64,000 nucleotides of DNA from Frankia sp. AgB1.9 (GTDB lineage: Bacteria; Actinomycetota; Actinomycetes; Frankiales; Frankiaceae). Below the pieces are notes generated by a model. That model searched no databases, had not been told where the DNA came from, and was given only the letters and a program-made list of their open reading frames with translations. Made by a program: the position numbers and the translations under genes. Below, piece after piece: positions 1 through 9,157 of the stretch. The DNA lies in NCBI RefSeq assembly GCF_016786355.1, contig NZ_JADWYX010000031.1, positions 27,656 to 91,655 on the forward strand, in the 5' to 3' direction. Each line of letters begins with the position of its first letter. Position 1 is the stretch's first letter.

Positions 1-885
1 GACTGGTCCTATACGGCCATCGAGACCGACGAGGCCGGGCTGGCGGGCGTCCTGGACCAGGTCCGGTCGCAGCCCGGCTGGGCCGGCCTGTCACTGACGA
101 TGCCGCTGAAGACGGCGGCGGTACCGCTGGTCGACCGCCTCGACGCGAGCGTCGAGGCGGTCGGCGCGCTCAACACGATCGTCGTCGAGCCGGACGGCTC
201 GCTCGCCGGCTACAACACCGACATCGCCGGCATCCGGTACGCCGTCCGCCAGGTCCTCGGCGCGGCCCGTCCCGGCGGGCATGAGGCGCTCCCGGCGGCC
301 GCGGCGCCCGCGCCGCCGGCCGGCGGCGGCGGGTCCCAGTCGCCGGTGCCCCAGTCGCCGGTGCCGCCGCTGGCGGCGCCGCCGGTACGTCCGTTGCTGC
401 TCGGCGCGGGCGGGACGGCGCGGGCCGCCGTCGCGGCGCTCGCCGCCGTCGGGGTGCGCCGGGTCGGAGTGGTCGCCAGGCGCGCGGCCGCGGTCGTCCC
501 GTTGACCGAGATCGGTGCGGGCCTGGGGATCGAGGTCGTGGCGCTGCCCTGGGAGACGATCGCCGGCGGGCTGCCACGCGGGGTGGATCTCGTCGTCGCG
601 ACCACTCCGGCGGGCGTGACTGACCAGCTCGCCGAATGGGCCTGGCCCGCAGGCTGCCCGCTCGTCGAGCTGCTGTACCACCCGTGGCCGACGGCGCTGG
701 CGGTCACCGCGTACCGCGCGGGTGCCCGGGTCGGCGGCGGGATGGCCGTCCTCGCGGCTCAGGCGGCCGAGCAGGTCACCCTGTTCACTGGCCGACCGGT
801 CCGCGTCGAGGTCCTGTTGACCGCCGGGACGCAGGCTCTCACCCGCCGCGCGGCCGTCGACGCCTTCTCACCCGTCAAGAGCTGA
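1..885 (+). CDS. aroE: Shikimate dehydrogenase (5' end outside window)
   Basis: Reduces 3-dehydroshikimate to shikimate with NADPH. The frame is open from base 1, so the true start lies upstream. Coding before the first internal ATG (100) includes the substrate-domain motif GLSLTMPLK, followed by GALNTI and NTDIAG. The NADP-binding glycine loop LLLGAGGTARAAV (about 393-430) and the C-terminal GGGMAVLAAQAAEQVTLFTG are family hallmarks. Between the two domains (about 261-390) there is an Ala/Pro/Gly-rich insert with a duplicated SPVPQ-type unit that typical AroE proteins lack; it sits where a surface linker is tolerated. The other shikimate genes follow at 3.6-6.9 kb. AroE here precedes mltG, whereas many actinobacteria have the reverse order. 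Paralogues such as quinate dehydrogenase are possible but less likely in this context. Confidence 0.93.
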   Translation, partial: DWSYTAIETDEAGLAGVLDQVRSQPGWAGLSLTMPLKTAAVPLVDRLDASVEAVGALNTIVVEPDGSLAGYNTDIAGIRYAVRQVLGAARPGGHEALPAAAAPAPPAGGGGSQSPVPQSPVPPLAAPPVRPLLLGAGGTARAAVAALAAVGVRRVGVVARRAAAVVPLTEIGAGLGIEVVALPWETIAGGLPRGVDLVVATTPAGVTDQLAEWAWPAGCPLVELLYHPWPTALAVTAYRAGARVGGGMAVLAAQAAEQVTLFTGRPVRVEVLLTAGTQALTRRAAVDAFSPVKS

Positions 886-999
886 ATCCGGCTTGTCCGC
901 CTGAGTTTTTCGCCTCGGTCGGGCGACTCCGCACCGGTTCGAAGCGACCATGAATGGGCATCGCCCCGAGAACGGTCCCCTCACCACAGAAGAGCGCCG

Positions 1000-2166
1000 G
1001 TGAACTCGTACGACGATCTGGATGACAGTGAGCCGGACTACGACGGCTACGACGGGCGCGTTGCTGGCTTCCGCTCGGATGACGGTCGTCGTCGAAGGTC
1101 ACGCCGAAGCCGGGCGCTGACGAAGCTGCTGGTCCTGCTCGTCGTCCTCGCCGCCCTGCTCGGCGGTGGCATCTACGCCGTCGGCTCATTGATTCCCCAG
1201 ATCGGTGGATCGACAGCCGCCAAGGACTATCCCGGCCCCGGCACGGGCTCGGTCGAGGTCAGGGTGGGCTTCGGCGACAGCGCCAGCGACATCGCCGCCT
1301 CGCTGCACAAGGCCGGGGTGATCGCGAGTACCCGCGCCTTCGTGTCCATCGCGCGTGCCGACCCGCGGTCGGAGCGGATCCAGCCGGGGGCCTACCTGCT
1401 GGCCCGGCAGATGAGCGCGCGGGAGGCCCTCCTGGCGCTGCTCGACCCGGCCAACAACCACCTGCGGCTGACGATCACCGAGGGGGAGACCGTCCAGCAG
1501 GTGCTCAAGGACCTCTCGAAGCGGATGGGCGTGCCGGTCGCGACCTACGAGGCCATCGTGCGCAGCCCGGCCGGGAAGCTGGACCTGCCGAGCTACGCGA
1601 ACGGCCTGGTCGAGGGCTACCTGTTCCCGGACACCTACCTGCTCGACCCGCAGGCGTCCCCGGCGGAGACCCTGCAGATGTTCATTGGCGAGTTCTCCGA
1701 CAAGGCGGCCGGCCTCAACCTGGAAAGCGGTGCGGCCCGGCTCGGCCTCACCCCGGCCCAGGTCGTCATCGTCGCGTCGATCCTGGAGAAGGAGGTCAAG
1801 AACCCGCCGGAGTACCCGATGGCGGCCAGGGTCATCTACAACCGGCTGGCCGACCCGCAGGACTTCCCGACGCTCGGTATGGACTCGACGACGCGCTACG
1901 CCGAGAACAACTACGAAGGCCCGCTCACCCAGAGCCAGCTCACGTCGAACAACCCGTACAACACCCGCAAGATCAAGGGCCTGCCGCCCGGCCCGATCTC
2001 CAACCCCGGCGAGCTGGCCCTGACCTCGGCGCTGAACCCGGCCGCGGGCCCGTGGAACTACTTCGTCTCGATGCCGAACGGCCAGACGAGGTTCGCGACC
2101 ACCGAGCAGGAGTTCGAAAAGCTGCTCGCCGAGTACCACGCGGCCGGCGGGACCGCGGGCGGCTGA
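1000..2166 (+). CDS. mltG: Endolytic murein transglycosylase, MltG/YceG family
   Basis: Membrane-anchored lytic transglycosylase that cuts nascent peptidoglycan strands and helps set glycan length. The GTG start follows AGAGCG, a modest ribosome site. An acidic cytoplasmic N-terminus (about 1-40) leads to one transmembrane helix (about 42-66), then a LysM-like region and the YceG domain. The catalytic-site block VIVASILEKEVKNPPEYPMA, with the conserved Glu pair, and the following VIYNRLADPQDFPTLGMDST are diagnostic. At 388 residues it is of normal length for actinobacterial homologues. It lies in the usual alaS/ruvX-aro neighbourhood. No truncation is seen. Confidence 0.93.
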   Translation: MNSYDDLDDSEPDYDGYDGRVAGFRSDDGRRRRSRRSRALTKLLVLLVVLAALLGGGIYAVGSLIPQIGGSTAAKDYPGPGTGSVEVRVGFGDSASDIAASLHKAGVIASTRAFVSIARADPRSERIQPGAYLLARQMSAREALLALLDPANNHLRLTITEGETVQQVLKDLSKRMGVPVATYEAIVRSPAGKLDLPSYANGLVEGYLFPDTYLLDPQASPAETLQMFIGEFSDKAAGLNLESGAARLGLTPAQVVIVASILEKEVKNPPEYPMAARVIYNRLADPQDFPTLGMDSTTRYAENNYEGPLTQSQLTSNNPYNTRKIKGLPPGPISNPGELALTSALNPAAGPWNYFVSMPNGQTRFATTEQEFEKLLAEYHAAGGTAGG

Positions 2167-2193
2167 AGTCGCCCGTTCGGCCACAATGGCGAC

Positions 2194-2748
2194 ATGGAGG
2201 TCGCCGGGGAGCGCGCGAACGCGGTCGAGGGTCTGGCTGCCCGGGATGAGCCGGTGGAGGGCCCGAAGATCTGGCAGCACCTGTACGTGCTGGACCACGT
2301 CCACGAGCTCGATGACGTCTACCGGGACGTGAAGGGCCTGGGAGCGTTCTCGTCGCTCGCCGCGGCCCGCTCGGCGATCTGGGCGGCACTGGACCTACCC
2401 GGATTCCGGGACGCCCCTGAGGGTTTCCGGATCACGCCACTGGAGATCACGGGCGAGCCGAGGACCGGCGAGACGGTTCACCTCGTCCTCCACGTACTGG
2501 AGAACGAGGACCTCGAGGACCAGGCCGTCGACTATCTGGGCGCCTACCGGGACGAGGCGCAGGCCGAACGTGTCACGGCCGAGCAAGAAGGCGCGCGGGT
2601 GCTCCGGGCCGGCGAGAGCTACTGGTCCGGCGCCTATGTGCTCGACGAACGAAAGTGGCTCGAGGGATACGTCTCCGCCCCGCCGGACGATGCCCGGACC
2701 GACGACGAAAGGTCGGACACGAGCTCTTCCGGTCCGGCAGGCCGGTGA
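2194..2748 (+). CDS. Small hypothetical protein with two DUF7336-like halves
   Basis: Function unknown. About 184 residues. The first half (about residues 27-85: LYVLDHVHELDD, LGAFSSLAAARSAI, LPGFRDAPEGFRI) resembles the short DUF7336-type fold, which usually ends in a Trp-Glu/Thr-Gly-Phe/Tyr-Val motif. The second half (about 95-160) repeats the theme in degenerate form (VHLVLHVLENEDLED, YLGAYRDEAQAERV) and carries the expected ending KWLEGYV, so the gene looks like a duplicated or split-and-extended copy. No signal peptide, membrane segment or catalytic motif is visible. The last 25 residues are disordered. The end overlaps the next gene as GTGA, implying translational coupling with the prepilin peptidase. 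The ATG start is uncertain; a later in-frame start near 2262 is possible. The family assignment is from memory. Confidence 0.72.
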   Translation: MEVAGERANAVEGLAARDEPVEGPKIWQHLYVLDHVHELDDVYRDVKGLGAFSSLAAARSAIWAALDLPGFRDAPEGFRITPLEITGEPRTGETVHLVLHVLENEDLEDQAVDYLGAYRDEAQAERVTAEQEGARVLRAGESYWSGAYVLDERKWLEGYVSAPPDDARTDDERSDTSSSGPAGR

Positions 2749-3434
2749 GGCTGGCTGTCGCCGCGCTTCTGGCGGCGGCCGCGGTCGCACTGACCGCGGT
2801 CTACGGACCGCGGCTGGTCGGCGCGTTCGAGCCGTACGCAGGCGAGCCGGTCCGTCGGAAGGTCCCTTCGCGGCTGACGCTCGGGATCATGGAAACGGCG
2901 GCGGTAGCCGGCGTGACCGTGGCGGTGACGAGTTGGGGCGACATCAGGCTGCTCCCCGCCTACCTGTACCTGAGCGTCATCGGTGTTGTGCTGGCCGCCG
3001 TCGACCTGCGGGTTCACCGGCTCCCGGACGCGATCGTGCTCCCGTCCTACCTGATCCTCGCCGCGCTGTTCGCCCTCGCCGCCGTCGCCGACCGGATCAC
3101 TTACGGCTACTGGGGCTGCCCGCTTGGCCGGACAAGCCACCTGGCATTACGAGCCGCGGTCGGCGCGGCGATCCCCTTGATCTTCTTCGGGCTGCTTCAC
3201 CTGATGCCACGCAGCGGCTTGGGCCTCGGCGACGTGAAGGTCGCCGGGTTGCTGGGCGCGGCCCTCGGCTGGGTCAATCTCGTTCTCGTCCCGGTTGGTC
3301 TGATGATCGGCGTCCTGACCGCCGGACTGTGGGCCGCCATCCTGCTCGTCACCCGGCGCGCCCGTCGAACGGACCCCATCCCCTACGGTCCCCACCTCCT
3401 CCTCGGCGCGTTCCTGGCCCTCTTGATCTCATGA
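2745..3434 (+). CDS. A24-family prepilin peptidase
   Basis: Integral membrane aspartic peptidase that processes type IV pilin/Flp-like prepilins; the short form lacks the N-terminal methylase domain. Six or more hydrophobic segments are visible. The two catalytic aspartates are in AAVDLRVHRLPDAIVLPSY and in the GxGD motif GLGLGDVKVAG. The GTG start at 2745 overlaps the preceding stop (GTGA) and gives a protein beginning directly with a membrane segment; an upstream in-frame ATG at 2655 would lie inside the previous gene and is unlikely. An orphan prepilin peptidase next to aro genes is usual in actinobacteria, so its substrates are probably Flp/Tad pilins encoded elsewhere. The stop codon is the first three bases of a 75-bp palindromic repeat. 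Confidence 0.88.
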   Translation: MRLAVAALLAAAAVALTAVYGPRLVGAFEPYAGEPVRRKVPSRLTLGIMETAAVAGVTVAVTSWGDIRLLPAYLYLSVIGVVLAAVDLRVHRLPDAIVLPSYLILAALFALAAVADRITYGYWGCPLGRTSHLALRAAVGAAIPLIFFGLLHLMPRSGLGLGDVKVAGLLGAALGWVNLVLVPVGLMIGVLTAGLWAAILLVTRRARRTDPIPYGPHLLLGAFLALLIS

Positions 3435-3506
3435 TCGCCATTTCGGCCCTGAGGTGGTCGTAAAAACGTCCCGGTCATGACCATCGCAGGGCCAAAACAG
3501 CGATCA
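3432..3506. repeat. 75-bp imperfect palindrome, copy 1
   Basis: Starts TGATCGCCATTTCGGCCCTG and ends with the near reverse complement AGGGCCAAAACAGCGATCA; inner arms TGGTCGT and ATGACCA bracket the loop. It supplies the stop codon of the prepilin peptidase gene and occupies much of the 166-bp gap before aroC. Three other copies of identical length are at 24361, 27972 and 31559. Confidence 0.85.
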
Positions 3507-3600
3507 AGGTCACCCGAGCCGCCGCGCGGCGCCTGGCGGAAGGATCAAGAGAGGGCCCGTCCCGGCCGGCCATCGGGCGGCGCGTGAAAGACTGAGCGGC

Positions 3601-4800
3601 ATGGTGAGGTGGTTGACGGCAGGGGAGTCGCACGGGCCCGCGCTGGTTGCGACCGTGGAGGGCCTGCCGGCGGGGATCCGGGTGACCAGTTCGGACATCG
3701 GGGACGACCTGGCGCGCCGCCGGCTCGGCTACGGCCGCGGCGCGCGGATGAAGTTCGAGCGCGACGAGGTCGAGCTGCTCGGCGGGCTGCGCCACGGGGT
3801 GAGCCTCGGCGGGCCGGTCAGCATCGTGGTGCGCAACACCGAGTGGCCCAAGTGGCAGAAGGTCATGTCGCCCGACCCGGTCGACCCGGCGGAGCTCGAG
3901 GGGCTCGGGCGTAACGCGCCGCTGACCCGGCCGCGGCCCGGCCACGCGGACCTGGCCGGGATGCAGAAGTACGGGTTCGACGACGCCCGGCCGGTGCTGG
4001 AGCGGGCGAGCGCGCGGGAGACCGCCGCGCGGGTCGCGCTCGGCCGGGTCGCGAAGGCGTTCCTGGCGCAGGCCTACGGCGTCGAGATCCTGTCGCACGT
4101 GCTGTCGATCGGGGCCGTCGCCGTCCCGGCGGACGCGCCCCTGCCGGCGCCCGGCACGCTCGCGGCGATCGACGACGATCCCTGCCGGTGCGCCGACGCC
4201 GAGACGTCCGCCCGGATGGTCGCCGAGATCGACGCGGCCCAGAAGGACGCGGACACGCTCGGCGGCGTCGTCGAGGTGGTCGTCTACGGCCTGCCGCCGG
4301 GCCTCGGCAGCTACGTCATGGGCGACCGGCGGCTCGACGCGCGCCTCGCCGGCGAGCTGATGGGCATCCAGGCGGTCAAGGGCGTCGAGTTCGGCGACGG
4401 GTTCGAGACGGCGCGCCGTCGCGGGTCGGCGGCGCACGACGAGATCGAGGTGCTCGCCCCCGAAGGAGGCGTGCAGCGGGTCCGGCGGGCGACCGATCGG
4501 GCCGGCGGGGTCGAGGGCGGCATGACCAACGGCGAGGTGCTGCGGGTCCGGGCCGCGATGAAGCCGATCTCGACGCTGTCCCGGCCGCTGTCGACCGTCG
4601 ACGTCGCCACCGGCGAGACCGCCGTCGCGATCGCCCAGCGCTCGGACGTCTGCGCGGTGCCGGCGGCGGCCGTCGTCGCCGAGGCGATGGTCGCGCTGGT
4701 GCTGGCGGGCACGGCGCTGGAGAAGTTCGGCGGTGACTCGGTCGAGGAGACCCGGCGCAACTACGAGGCCTACCTCAAGTCACTGACGGTGCTCTCGTGA
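3601..4800 (+). CDS. aroC: Chorismate synthase
   Basis: Converts 5-enolpyruvylshikimate 3-phosphate to chorismate using reduced FMN; last step of the shikimate pathway. Signatures are the N-terminal [20 protein letters not shown], the [20 protein letters not shown] block, the [12 protein letters not shown] helix and the C-terminal [20 protein letters not shown]. Length 399 is normal for the bacterial enzyme. The ATG start agrees with the usual N-terminus beginning a few residues before the first strand. The gene ends GTGA, overlapping the start of aroK, so aroC-aroK-aroB-aroQ are translationally coupled. Confidence 0.98.
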   Translation: MVRWLTAGESHGPALVATVEGLPAGIRVTSSDIGDDLARRRLGYGRGARMKFERDEVELLGGLRHGVSLGGPVSIVVRNTEWPKWQKVMSPDPVDPAELEGLGRNAPLTRPRPGHADLAGMQKYGFDDARPVLERASARETAARVALGRVAKAFLAQAYGVEILSHVLSIGAVAVPADAPLPAPGTLAAIDDDPCRCADAETSARMVAEIDAAQKDADTLGGVVEVVVYGLPPGLGSYVMGDRRLDARLAGELMGIQAVKGVEFGDGFETARRRGSAAHDEIEVLAPEGGVQRVRRATDRAGGVEGGMTNGEVLRVRAAMKPISTLSRPLSTVDVATGETAVAIAQRSDVCAVPAAAVVAEAMVALVLAGTALEKFGGDSVEETRRNYEAYLKSLTVLS

Positions 4801-5330
4801 CGGCGGCAGGGCCCTCAAGGCCGGTGGCGGTTCTGGTCGGGTCGCCGGGGGCGGGGAAGACCACAGTCGGCGCGCTGCTCGCCGCCCGACTCGGTGTCAC
4901 CTTGCGTGACACCGATGCCGACGTCGAGGCCGCGCTCGGGATGAGCGTGTCCGACGTCTTCATCGAGAAGGGCGAGGACGCCTTCCGGGCCGCCGAACGC
5001 GACGCCGTCGACGCCGCGCTCGCCGGGCACCCGGGGGTGCTCGCGCTGGGCGGGGGCGCGGTGCTCGCCGAGCGGACGCGGGCGGCGCTGGCCGGGCACA
5101 CCGTCGTCTACCTGGACGTCGACCTCTCCGACGCGGCCAAGCGGGTCGGGCTGGCCCGGGACCGGCCGCTGCTCGTCGAGGCGCCGCGCACCCGGCTGGC
5201 CGTTCTGCTGCGCGAGCGCAAGCCGCTCTACGAGCAGGTCGCGACCATCGTGGTCGAGACCGCCGGTCGCGGCCCCGAAGAGATCGTCGACGAGATCCTG
5301 GCCAAGCTGCCGACAGGGGGAGCCGAGTGA
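4797..5330 (+). CDS. aroK: Shikimate kinase
   Basis: Phosphorylates shikimate at the 3-OH using ATP. The P-loop is [11 protein letters not shown] (about residues 15-25); DTDADVE is the shikimate-binding DxD region; FRAAERDAV and LALGGGAVL are the conserved substrate-binding arginine and the GGG motif; the LID region RDRPLL contains the adenine/phosphate arginine. At 177 residues it has the usual size. The GTG start overlaps the aroC stop and its own stop overlaps aroB (GTGA). Gluconate kinase and other P-loop small kinases are excluded by context and the GGG motif. Confidence 0.97.
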   Translation: MTAAGPSRPVAVLVGSPGAGKTTVGALLAARLGVTLRDTDADVEAALGMSVSDVFIEKGEDAFRAAERDAVDAALAGHPGVLALGGGAVLAERTRAALAGHTVVYLDVDLSDAAKRVGLARDRPLLVEAPRTRLAVLLRERKPLYEQVATIVVETAGRGPEEIVDEILAKLPTGGAE

Positions 5331-6439
5331 CCGTGACGCGGGGCGTGCCCGGGGAGCTGGTCCGGGTGCCGGTGGCGCCCGCGGGGGACCGGCCGTACGA
5401 GGTGCTGGTCGGCGACGGCCTGGTCGGGCGGCTGGCCGCCACCGTGGCCGGGCGGACCAGGGCCGCTGTGATCCACCCCGCGGCGCTCGCCACGGCCGCG
5501 GCGGCGGTGGTCGCCGACCTGCGCGCCGCCGGTGTCGAGACGTATCCGATCCAGGTGCCCGACGGCGAGGCCGCGAAGGAGCTGGCCGTCGCCGGGCGCT
5601 GCTGGGACGAGCTGGGCCGGCTCGGATTCACCCGCGACGACGTGGTGATCGGCTTCGGCGGTGGCACGGTGACCGACCTGGCCGGGTTCGTCGCCGCCTG
5701 CTGGCTGCGCGGGGTGGACGTCGTGCAGGTGCCGACCACCGTGCTCGCGATGGTCGACGCGGCCGTCGGCGGCAAGACCGGCATCGACACCGCCGCTGGC
5801 AAGAACCTGGTCGGCGCGTTCCACCAGCCGCTGACCGTGCTGTGCGACACGGCGCTGCTCGGCACGCTGCCACCAGTCGAGGTGCGGGCCGGGCTGGCCG
5901 AGGTCGTGAAGGCCGGCTTCATCGCCGACCCGGTGATCCTTGATCTGTTGGACGCGGACCCGACCGGGGCCGCCGACCTGCCCGAGCTGATCGAGCGGGC
6001 CATCCGGGTCAAGGCCGAGGTGGTCTCCGGCGACCCGCGCGAGGCCGGCCGCCGCGAGATCCTGAACTACGGCCACACCCTGGGGCACGCGATCGAGAAG
6101 GTCGAGCACTACCGCTGGCGGCACGGCGCGGCGATCTCCGTGGGCATGGTCTACGCGGCCGAGCTGTCCCGGCTCGCGGCCGGCCTGGACGCGGACGTCG
6201 CCGCCCGCCATCGGGAGCTGCTCGTCCGGGTCGGCCTGCCGGTCGGGTACCCGGAGCAGGCCTGGCCCGAGCTGCTCGCCGCGATGCGGGTCGACAAGAA
6301 GTCGCGCGGCCGGATGCTGCGTTTCGTCGTCCTGGACGCGCTCGGGGCGCCGCGGCTGCTCGCCGACCCGGACCCGGCCCTCGTCCGCGCCGCGTTCGAC
6401 GCGGTCGCGACGGCCTCGCAGACCGGGGCCGCGACGTGA
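5327..6439 (+). CDS. aroB: 3-dehydroquinate synthase
   Basis: NAD- and divalent-metal-dependent cyclisation of DAHP to 3-dehydroquinate. The NAD-binding segment [20 protein letters not shown], the [20 protein letters not shown] loop and the metal-ligand histidines in [20 protein letters not shown] are all intact. The segment PDGEAAKEL binds nucleotide. Length 370 is typical. The first ~15 residues before [18 protein letters not shown] are variable, so the GTG start rests on the 4-nt overlap with aroK. The gene end overlaps aroQ. Confidence 0.97.
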   Translation: MTVTRGVPGELVRVPVAPAGDRPYEVLVGDGLVGRLAATVAGRTRAAVIHPAALATAAAAVVADLRAAGVETYPIQVPDGEAAKELAVAGRCWDELGRLGFTRDDVVIGFGGGTVTDLAGFVAACWLRGVDVVQVPTTVLAMVDAAVGGKTGIDTAAGKNLVGAFHQPLTVLCDTALLGTLPPVEVRAGLAEVVKAGFIADPVILDLLDADPTGAADLPELIERAIRVKAEVVSGDPREAGRREILNYGHTLGHAIEKVEHYRWRHGAAISVGMVYAAELSRLAAGLDADVAARHRELLVRVGLPVGYPEQAWPELLAAMRVDKKSRGRMLRFVVLDALGAPRLLADPDPALVRAAFDAVATASQTGAAT

Positions 6440-6897
6440 CCGCGATCCTGGTCCTGTCGGGGGTCAACCTGGGCCGGCTCGGCAAGCGCGAGCCGGCGGT
6501 CTACGGCCGCACGACCTACCCCGAGCTGGTCGCCCGGGTCGAGAAGGCCGCGGCCGAGCTCGGCGTCGCCGTCGACTGCCGGCAGACCGACGACGAGGCC
6601 ACGATGATCGGCTGGCTGCACGAGGCCGCCGACACGGGCGCCGCCGTCGTGCTCAACCCGGGCGCCTGGACGCACTACTCCTACGCGCTGCGGGACGCGG
6701 CCGCCGCGCTCACCGGCCCGCTGGTCGAGGTGCACCTGTCCCAGGTGGCGGCGCGGGAGGCGTTCCGCCATGTCAGCGTCATCGGCCCGGTCGCGACCGG
6801 CACCATCACCGGCCTCGGCGTCGACAGCTACCTGCTCGCCGTGCGCGCGCTCGTGGCACGCGGCTCAGAGCCGATTCCGGCGAACACGATCCAGTAA
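6436..6897 (+). CDS. aroQ: 3-dehydroquinate dehydratase, type II
   Basis: Dehydrates 3-dehydroquinate to 3-dehydroshikimate; type II enzymes are small dodecamers unrelated to AroD. The flexible active-site loop [16 protein letters not shown] carries the catalytic Arg and Tyr; [16 protein letters not shown] contains the substrate-binding His region, and [17 protein letters not shown] the catalytic His. The usual opening Asn-Gly-Pro-Asn is Ser-Gly-Val-Asn here, a mild divergence. Length 153 is normal. It starts with GTG overlapping aroB and is the last gene of the coupled aro block; a 133-bp gap with tandem repeats follows before efp. Confidence 0.95.
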   Translation: MTAILVLSGVNLGRLGKREPAVYGRTTYPELVARVEKAAAELGVAVDCRQTDDEATMIGWLHEAADTGAAVVLNPGAWTHYSYALRDAAAALTGPLVEVHLSQVAAREAFRHVSVIGPVATGTITGLGVDSYLLAVRALVARGSEPIPANTIQ

Positions 6898-6930
6898 GTA
6901 AACTCGTCCGCGACCTCGACGACGCGGCTT

Positions 6931-7020
6931 GCACAGGCCCGCAGTCGGCCTAAATCCGTACAGGCCCGGACCGGGTCCGCATCGGCACAGGCCCGCAAGC
7001 GGCCTAGATTGGCACAGGAG
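6931..7020. repeat. 27-bp tandem repeats in efp leader
   Basis: Three 27-bp units at 6931, 6958 and 6985, each beginning GCACAGGCCCG or GTACAGGCCCG, then a fourth truncated unit GCACAGGAG (7012-7020). The truncated unit supplies the Shine-Dalgarno sequence of efp. The middle unit is the most diverged. Confidence 0.85.
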
Positions 7021-7029
7021 ACACCCCAC

Positions 7030-7589
<560 letters not shown>

Positions 7590-7593
<4 letters not shown>

Positions 7594-7997
7594 GCGCCAG
7601 GTCCAAGTCCCGCAAGCGCGCGCTCGACATTCTCTACGAGGCCGACCTCAGGTCGGCGTCCCCGCTGGAGATCCTGGCCGCGCGGTCGGTGCAGAACGAC
7701 CCGCCGGTCAACGAGTACACCAGTGGCCTGGTCCGTGACGTCACCGAGCACCTGGACCGGATCGACGGCTTCATCGGCGAGCACGCCGAGGGCTGGACGC
7801 TGGAGCGGATGCCGGCGGTGGACCGCAACATCCTGCGGATAGCGGTGCTGGAAATGATGTGGCGGGACGACGTCCCCGACCGGGTGGCGATCGACGAGGC
7901 GGTGGAGCTGGCCAAGTCGGTCTCCACTGACCGCTCGCCAGCCTTCGTCAACGGCCTGCTGGCCAGCCTGCTGCACGTCAAGCCGGCGGCAGACTAG
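7590..7997 (+). CDS. nusB: Transcription antitermination factor NusB
   Basis: All-helical RNA-binding protein that with NusE binds boxA of rRNA leaders and promotes antitermination. Family features: [17 protein letters not shown] near the N-terminus, the central [15 protein letters not shown], then [31 protein letters not shown] and FVNGLLASL. The reading frame has no ATG, GTG or TTG in a suitable place: the family N-terminus starts exactly at a CTG (7590) that overlaps the efp stop as CTGA, and the next in-frame Met is far inside the domain. CTG initiation or pure reinitiation from efp is therefore inferred. It is followed by a strong hairpin separating it from the convergent bldD. Confidence 0.93.
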
Positions 7998-8013
7998 CGA
8001 ATCGCCCGGTTTT

Positions 8014-8044
8014 CCCGGTACGCCGCCCGACGCGGCGTACCGGG
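8014..8044. terminator. Perfect hairpin between nusB and bldD
   Basis: CCCGGTACGCCGC (8014-8026), loop CCGAC, then the exact reverse complement (8032-8044): 13 bp with no mismatch, 17 bp after the nusB stop. There is no T tract, as is common for actinobacterial terminators. Probably ends aro/efp-nusB transcription and may also stop bldD read-through. Confidence 0.75.
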
Positions 8045-8143
8045 TGGCCCCGGCGCTGGTGCCTTGCCCTGCTGGTCTGGTGCCTGCCCTGCTGTGTTGA
8101 TCATTTGCTGCTGGGTGGCGCTGCTTGCTGAGCCGCGTGGGGC

Positions 8144-8160
8144 CCGACGTTAAACGTCGG
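8144..8160. terminator. Short hairpin at the end of bldD
   Basis: CCGACGT (8144-8150), TAA, ACGTCGG (8154-8160): a perfect 7-bp stem with the bldD TAA stop codon in or beside the loop. It could terminate bldD or be a protein site. The 8045-8143 stretch otherwise shows only irregular TGCTG/CCTGC-rich sequence. Confidence 0.4.
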
Positions 8161-8647
8161 ACGGGGTGGCCTCCTGGCCGGCCTCCGGGGACAGCACGCC
8201 CCAGGAGACGAGCTGCTCGGTCAGCTTGCTCGGGGAGGTGTCGTAGATCACCGCGAGAGACCGCAGGTCCTCGTAGCGGATCGACAGGACACGGCCGTTG
8301 TAGTCGCCGCGCTGGCTCTGGATCGTGGCCGCGTACCGGGCGAGCGGGCCGCCCTGCTCCTTGGGGACCTGCGAGAGCCGCTCGAGGTCAAGGACGATGC
8401 GGGGAGACTGCTCCAGCGGAGCGACGGTCGAGCCCTCGGGAAGGAGCTCTCCTACCGGCACGCCGTAGAACTCGGCGAGCTCGGACAGGCGCTGAACGGT
8501 GACGGCGCGGTCCCCACGTTCGTAGGAGCCCACGACGACGGCCTTCCACCGACCGTGCGACTTCTCCTCCACGCCATGCAGCGAGAGCCCCTGCTGGGTG
8601 CGTATTGCCCGCAGCCGAGCACCGAGCGCCTTCGCATAGTCGGACAT
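8150..8647 (-). CDS. bldD: Developmental master regulator BldD
   Basis: DNA-binding repressor of sporulation and development genes that dimerises through tetrameric c-di-GMP. The N-terminal helix-turn-helix (about 4-65: LRAIRTQQGLSLHGVEEKS, AVVVGSYERGDRAVTVQRL) is close to the Streptomyces protein. The C-terminal domain keeps the c-di-GMP signature Arg-x-Asp (113-115), eight residues, Arg-x-x-Asp (124-127; RYED instead of the Streptomyces RQDD). An ATG at 8647 gives MSDYAKALG and has AGGAG 11 nt upstream; a GTG at 8659 would overlap that ribosome site. It is divergent from pyrR and convergent with nusB, the usual actinobacterial place for bldD. Confidence 0.96.
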   Translation of the reverse strand: MSDYAKALGARLRAIRTQQGLSLHGVEEKSHGRWKAVVVGSYERGDRAVTVQRLSELAEFYGVPVGELLPEGSTVAPLEQSPRIVLDLERLSQVPKEQGGPLARYAATIQSQRGDYNGRVLSIRYEDLRSLAVIYDTSPSKLTEQLVSWGVLSPEAGQEATPSDV

Positions 8648-9115
8648 CGGAGTGCCCACTCCTGTCGTGGTCTGAGTCAGATGAAGCCGAGGGCTCTTGC
8701 CGACGGCGGTTACCGATAGTAGTGCCCAGGCGGTTGCGACCTGACATGAGGGGGTCGTGTCGCCTCTTTCTTTGTACCACTTTCTGTAGCCCCGTCGTCG
8801 CTCCCGGCGCTACTCCCGTGGGACTTCCGGCTATCGGACCGCCCCGGCCCGCCGTCCTGCAACGGTAACGCCATGTGATGCGGGTTGAACCAGGGCTTGT
8901 CGCGTCCGCACGCCCCATCGTCATCCGGATGTGTCAGGTGACCGGACGCACTGGTCTCGTCATCGAGAGTGTGGGCAGCGGCGCGTGAGCGTACCGCCGT
9001 GGCGTCTGCGTGTGCACGCTGCGGCACAGGACGGTGTGACATCTCGTGCCCGCCCAGTGGCCCCGGTCGCGACGGCGGGTAGCGACAGTGCCTGCTGGTA
9101 CCGTCTTGCGGACCG
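8648..9115. other. bldD-pyrR divergent intergenic region
   Basis: About 470 bp without a credible gene. It must hold the bldD promoter(s) (minus) and the pyr promoter (plus). A TACTAT hexamer on the minus strand (8716-8721) is a possible bldD -10 element, but I see no convincing -35 or a clear BldD operator. The pyr RNA operator is annotated separately. Confidence 0.5.
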
Positions 9116-9157
9116 CTCCTTTAAGGACCGTCCCGTGAGGCGGGGAAGGAGGGATAG
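9116..9157 (+). promoter_or_regulatory. PyrR-binding RNA stem-loop overlapping the pyrR ribosome site
   Basis: CTCCTT (9116-9121) pairs perfectly with AAGGAG (9146-9151), which is the Shine-Dalgarno sequence of pyrR (GTG at 9158). An inner stem CCG (9128-9130) / CGG (9141-9143) displays TCCCGTGAGG (9131-9140), which matches the Bacillus PyrR-binding loop core UCCNGNGAGG. PyrR with UMP bound should stabilise the hairpin and block translation initiation, the mechanism known for mycobacterial pyr mRNA. No terminator/antiterminator pair is visible, so control is probably translational. Confidence 0.8.

Noticed and set aside
8605..8868. Plus-strand frame upstream of pyrR
   Set aside because: Overlaps bldD promoter and N-terminus; composition unlike protein and no homologue recognised.
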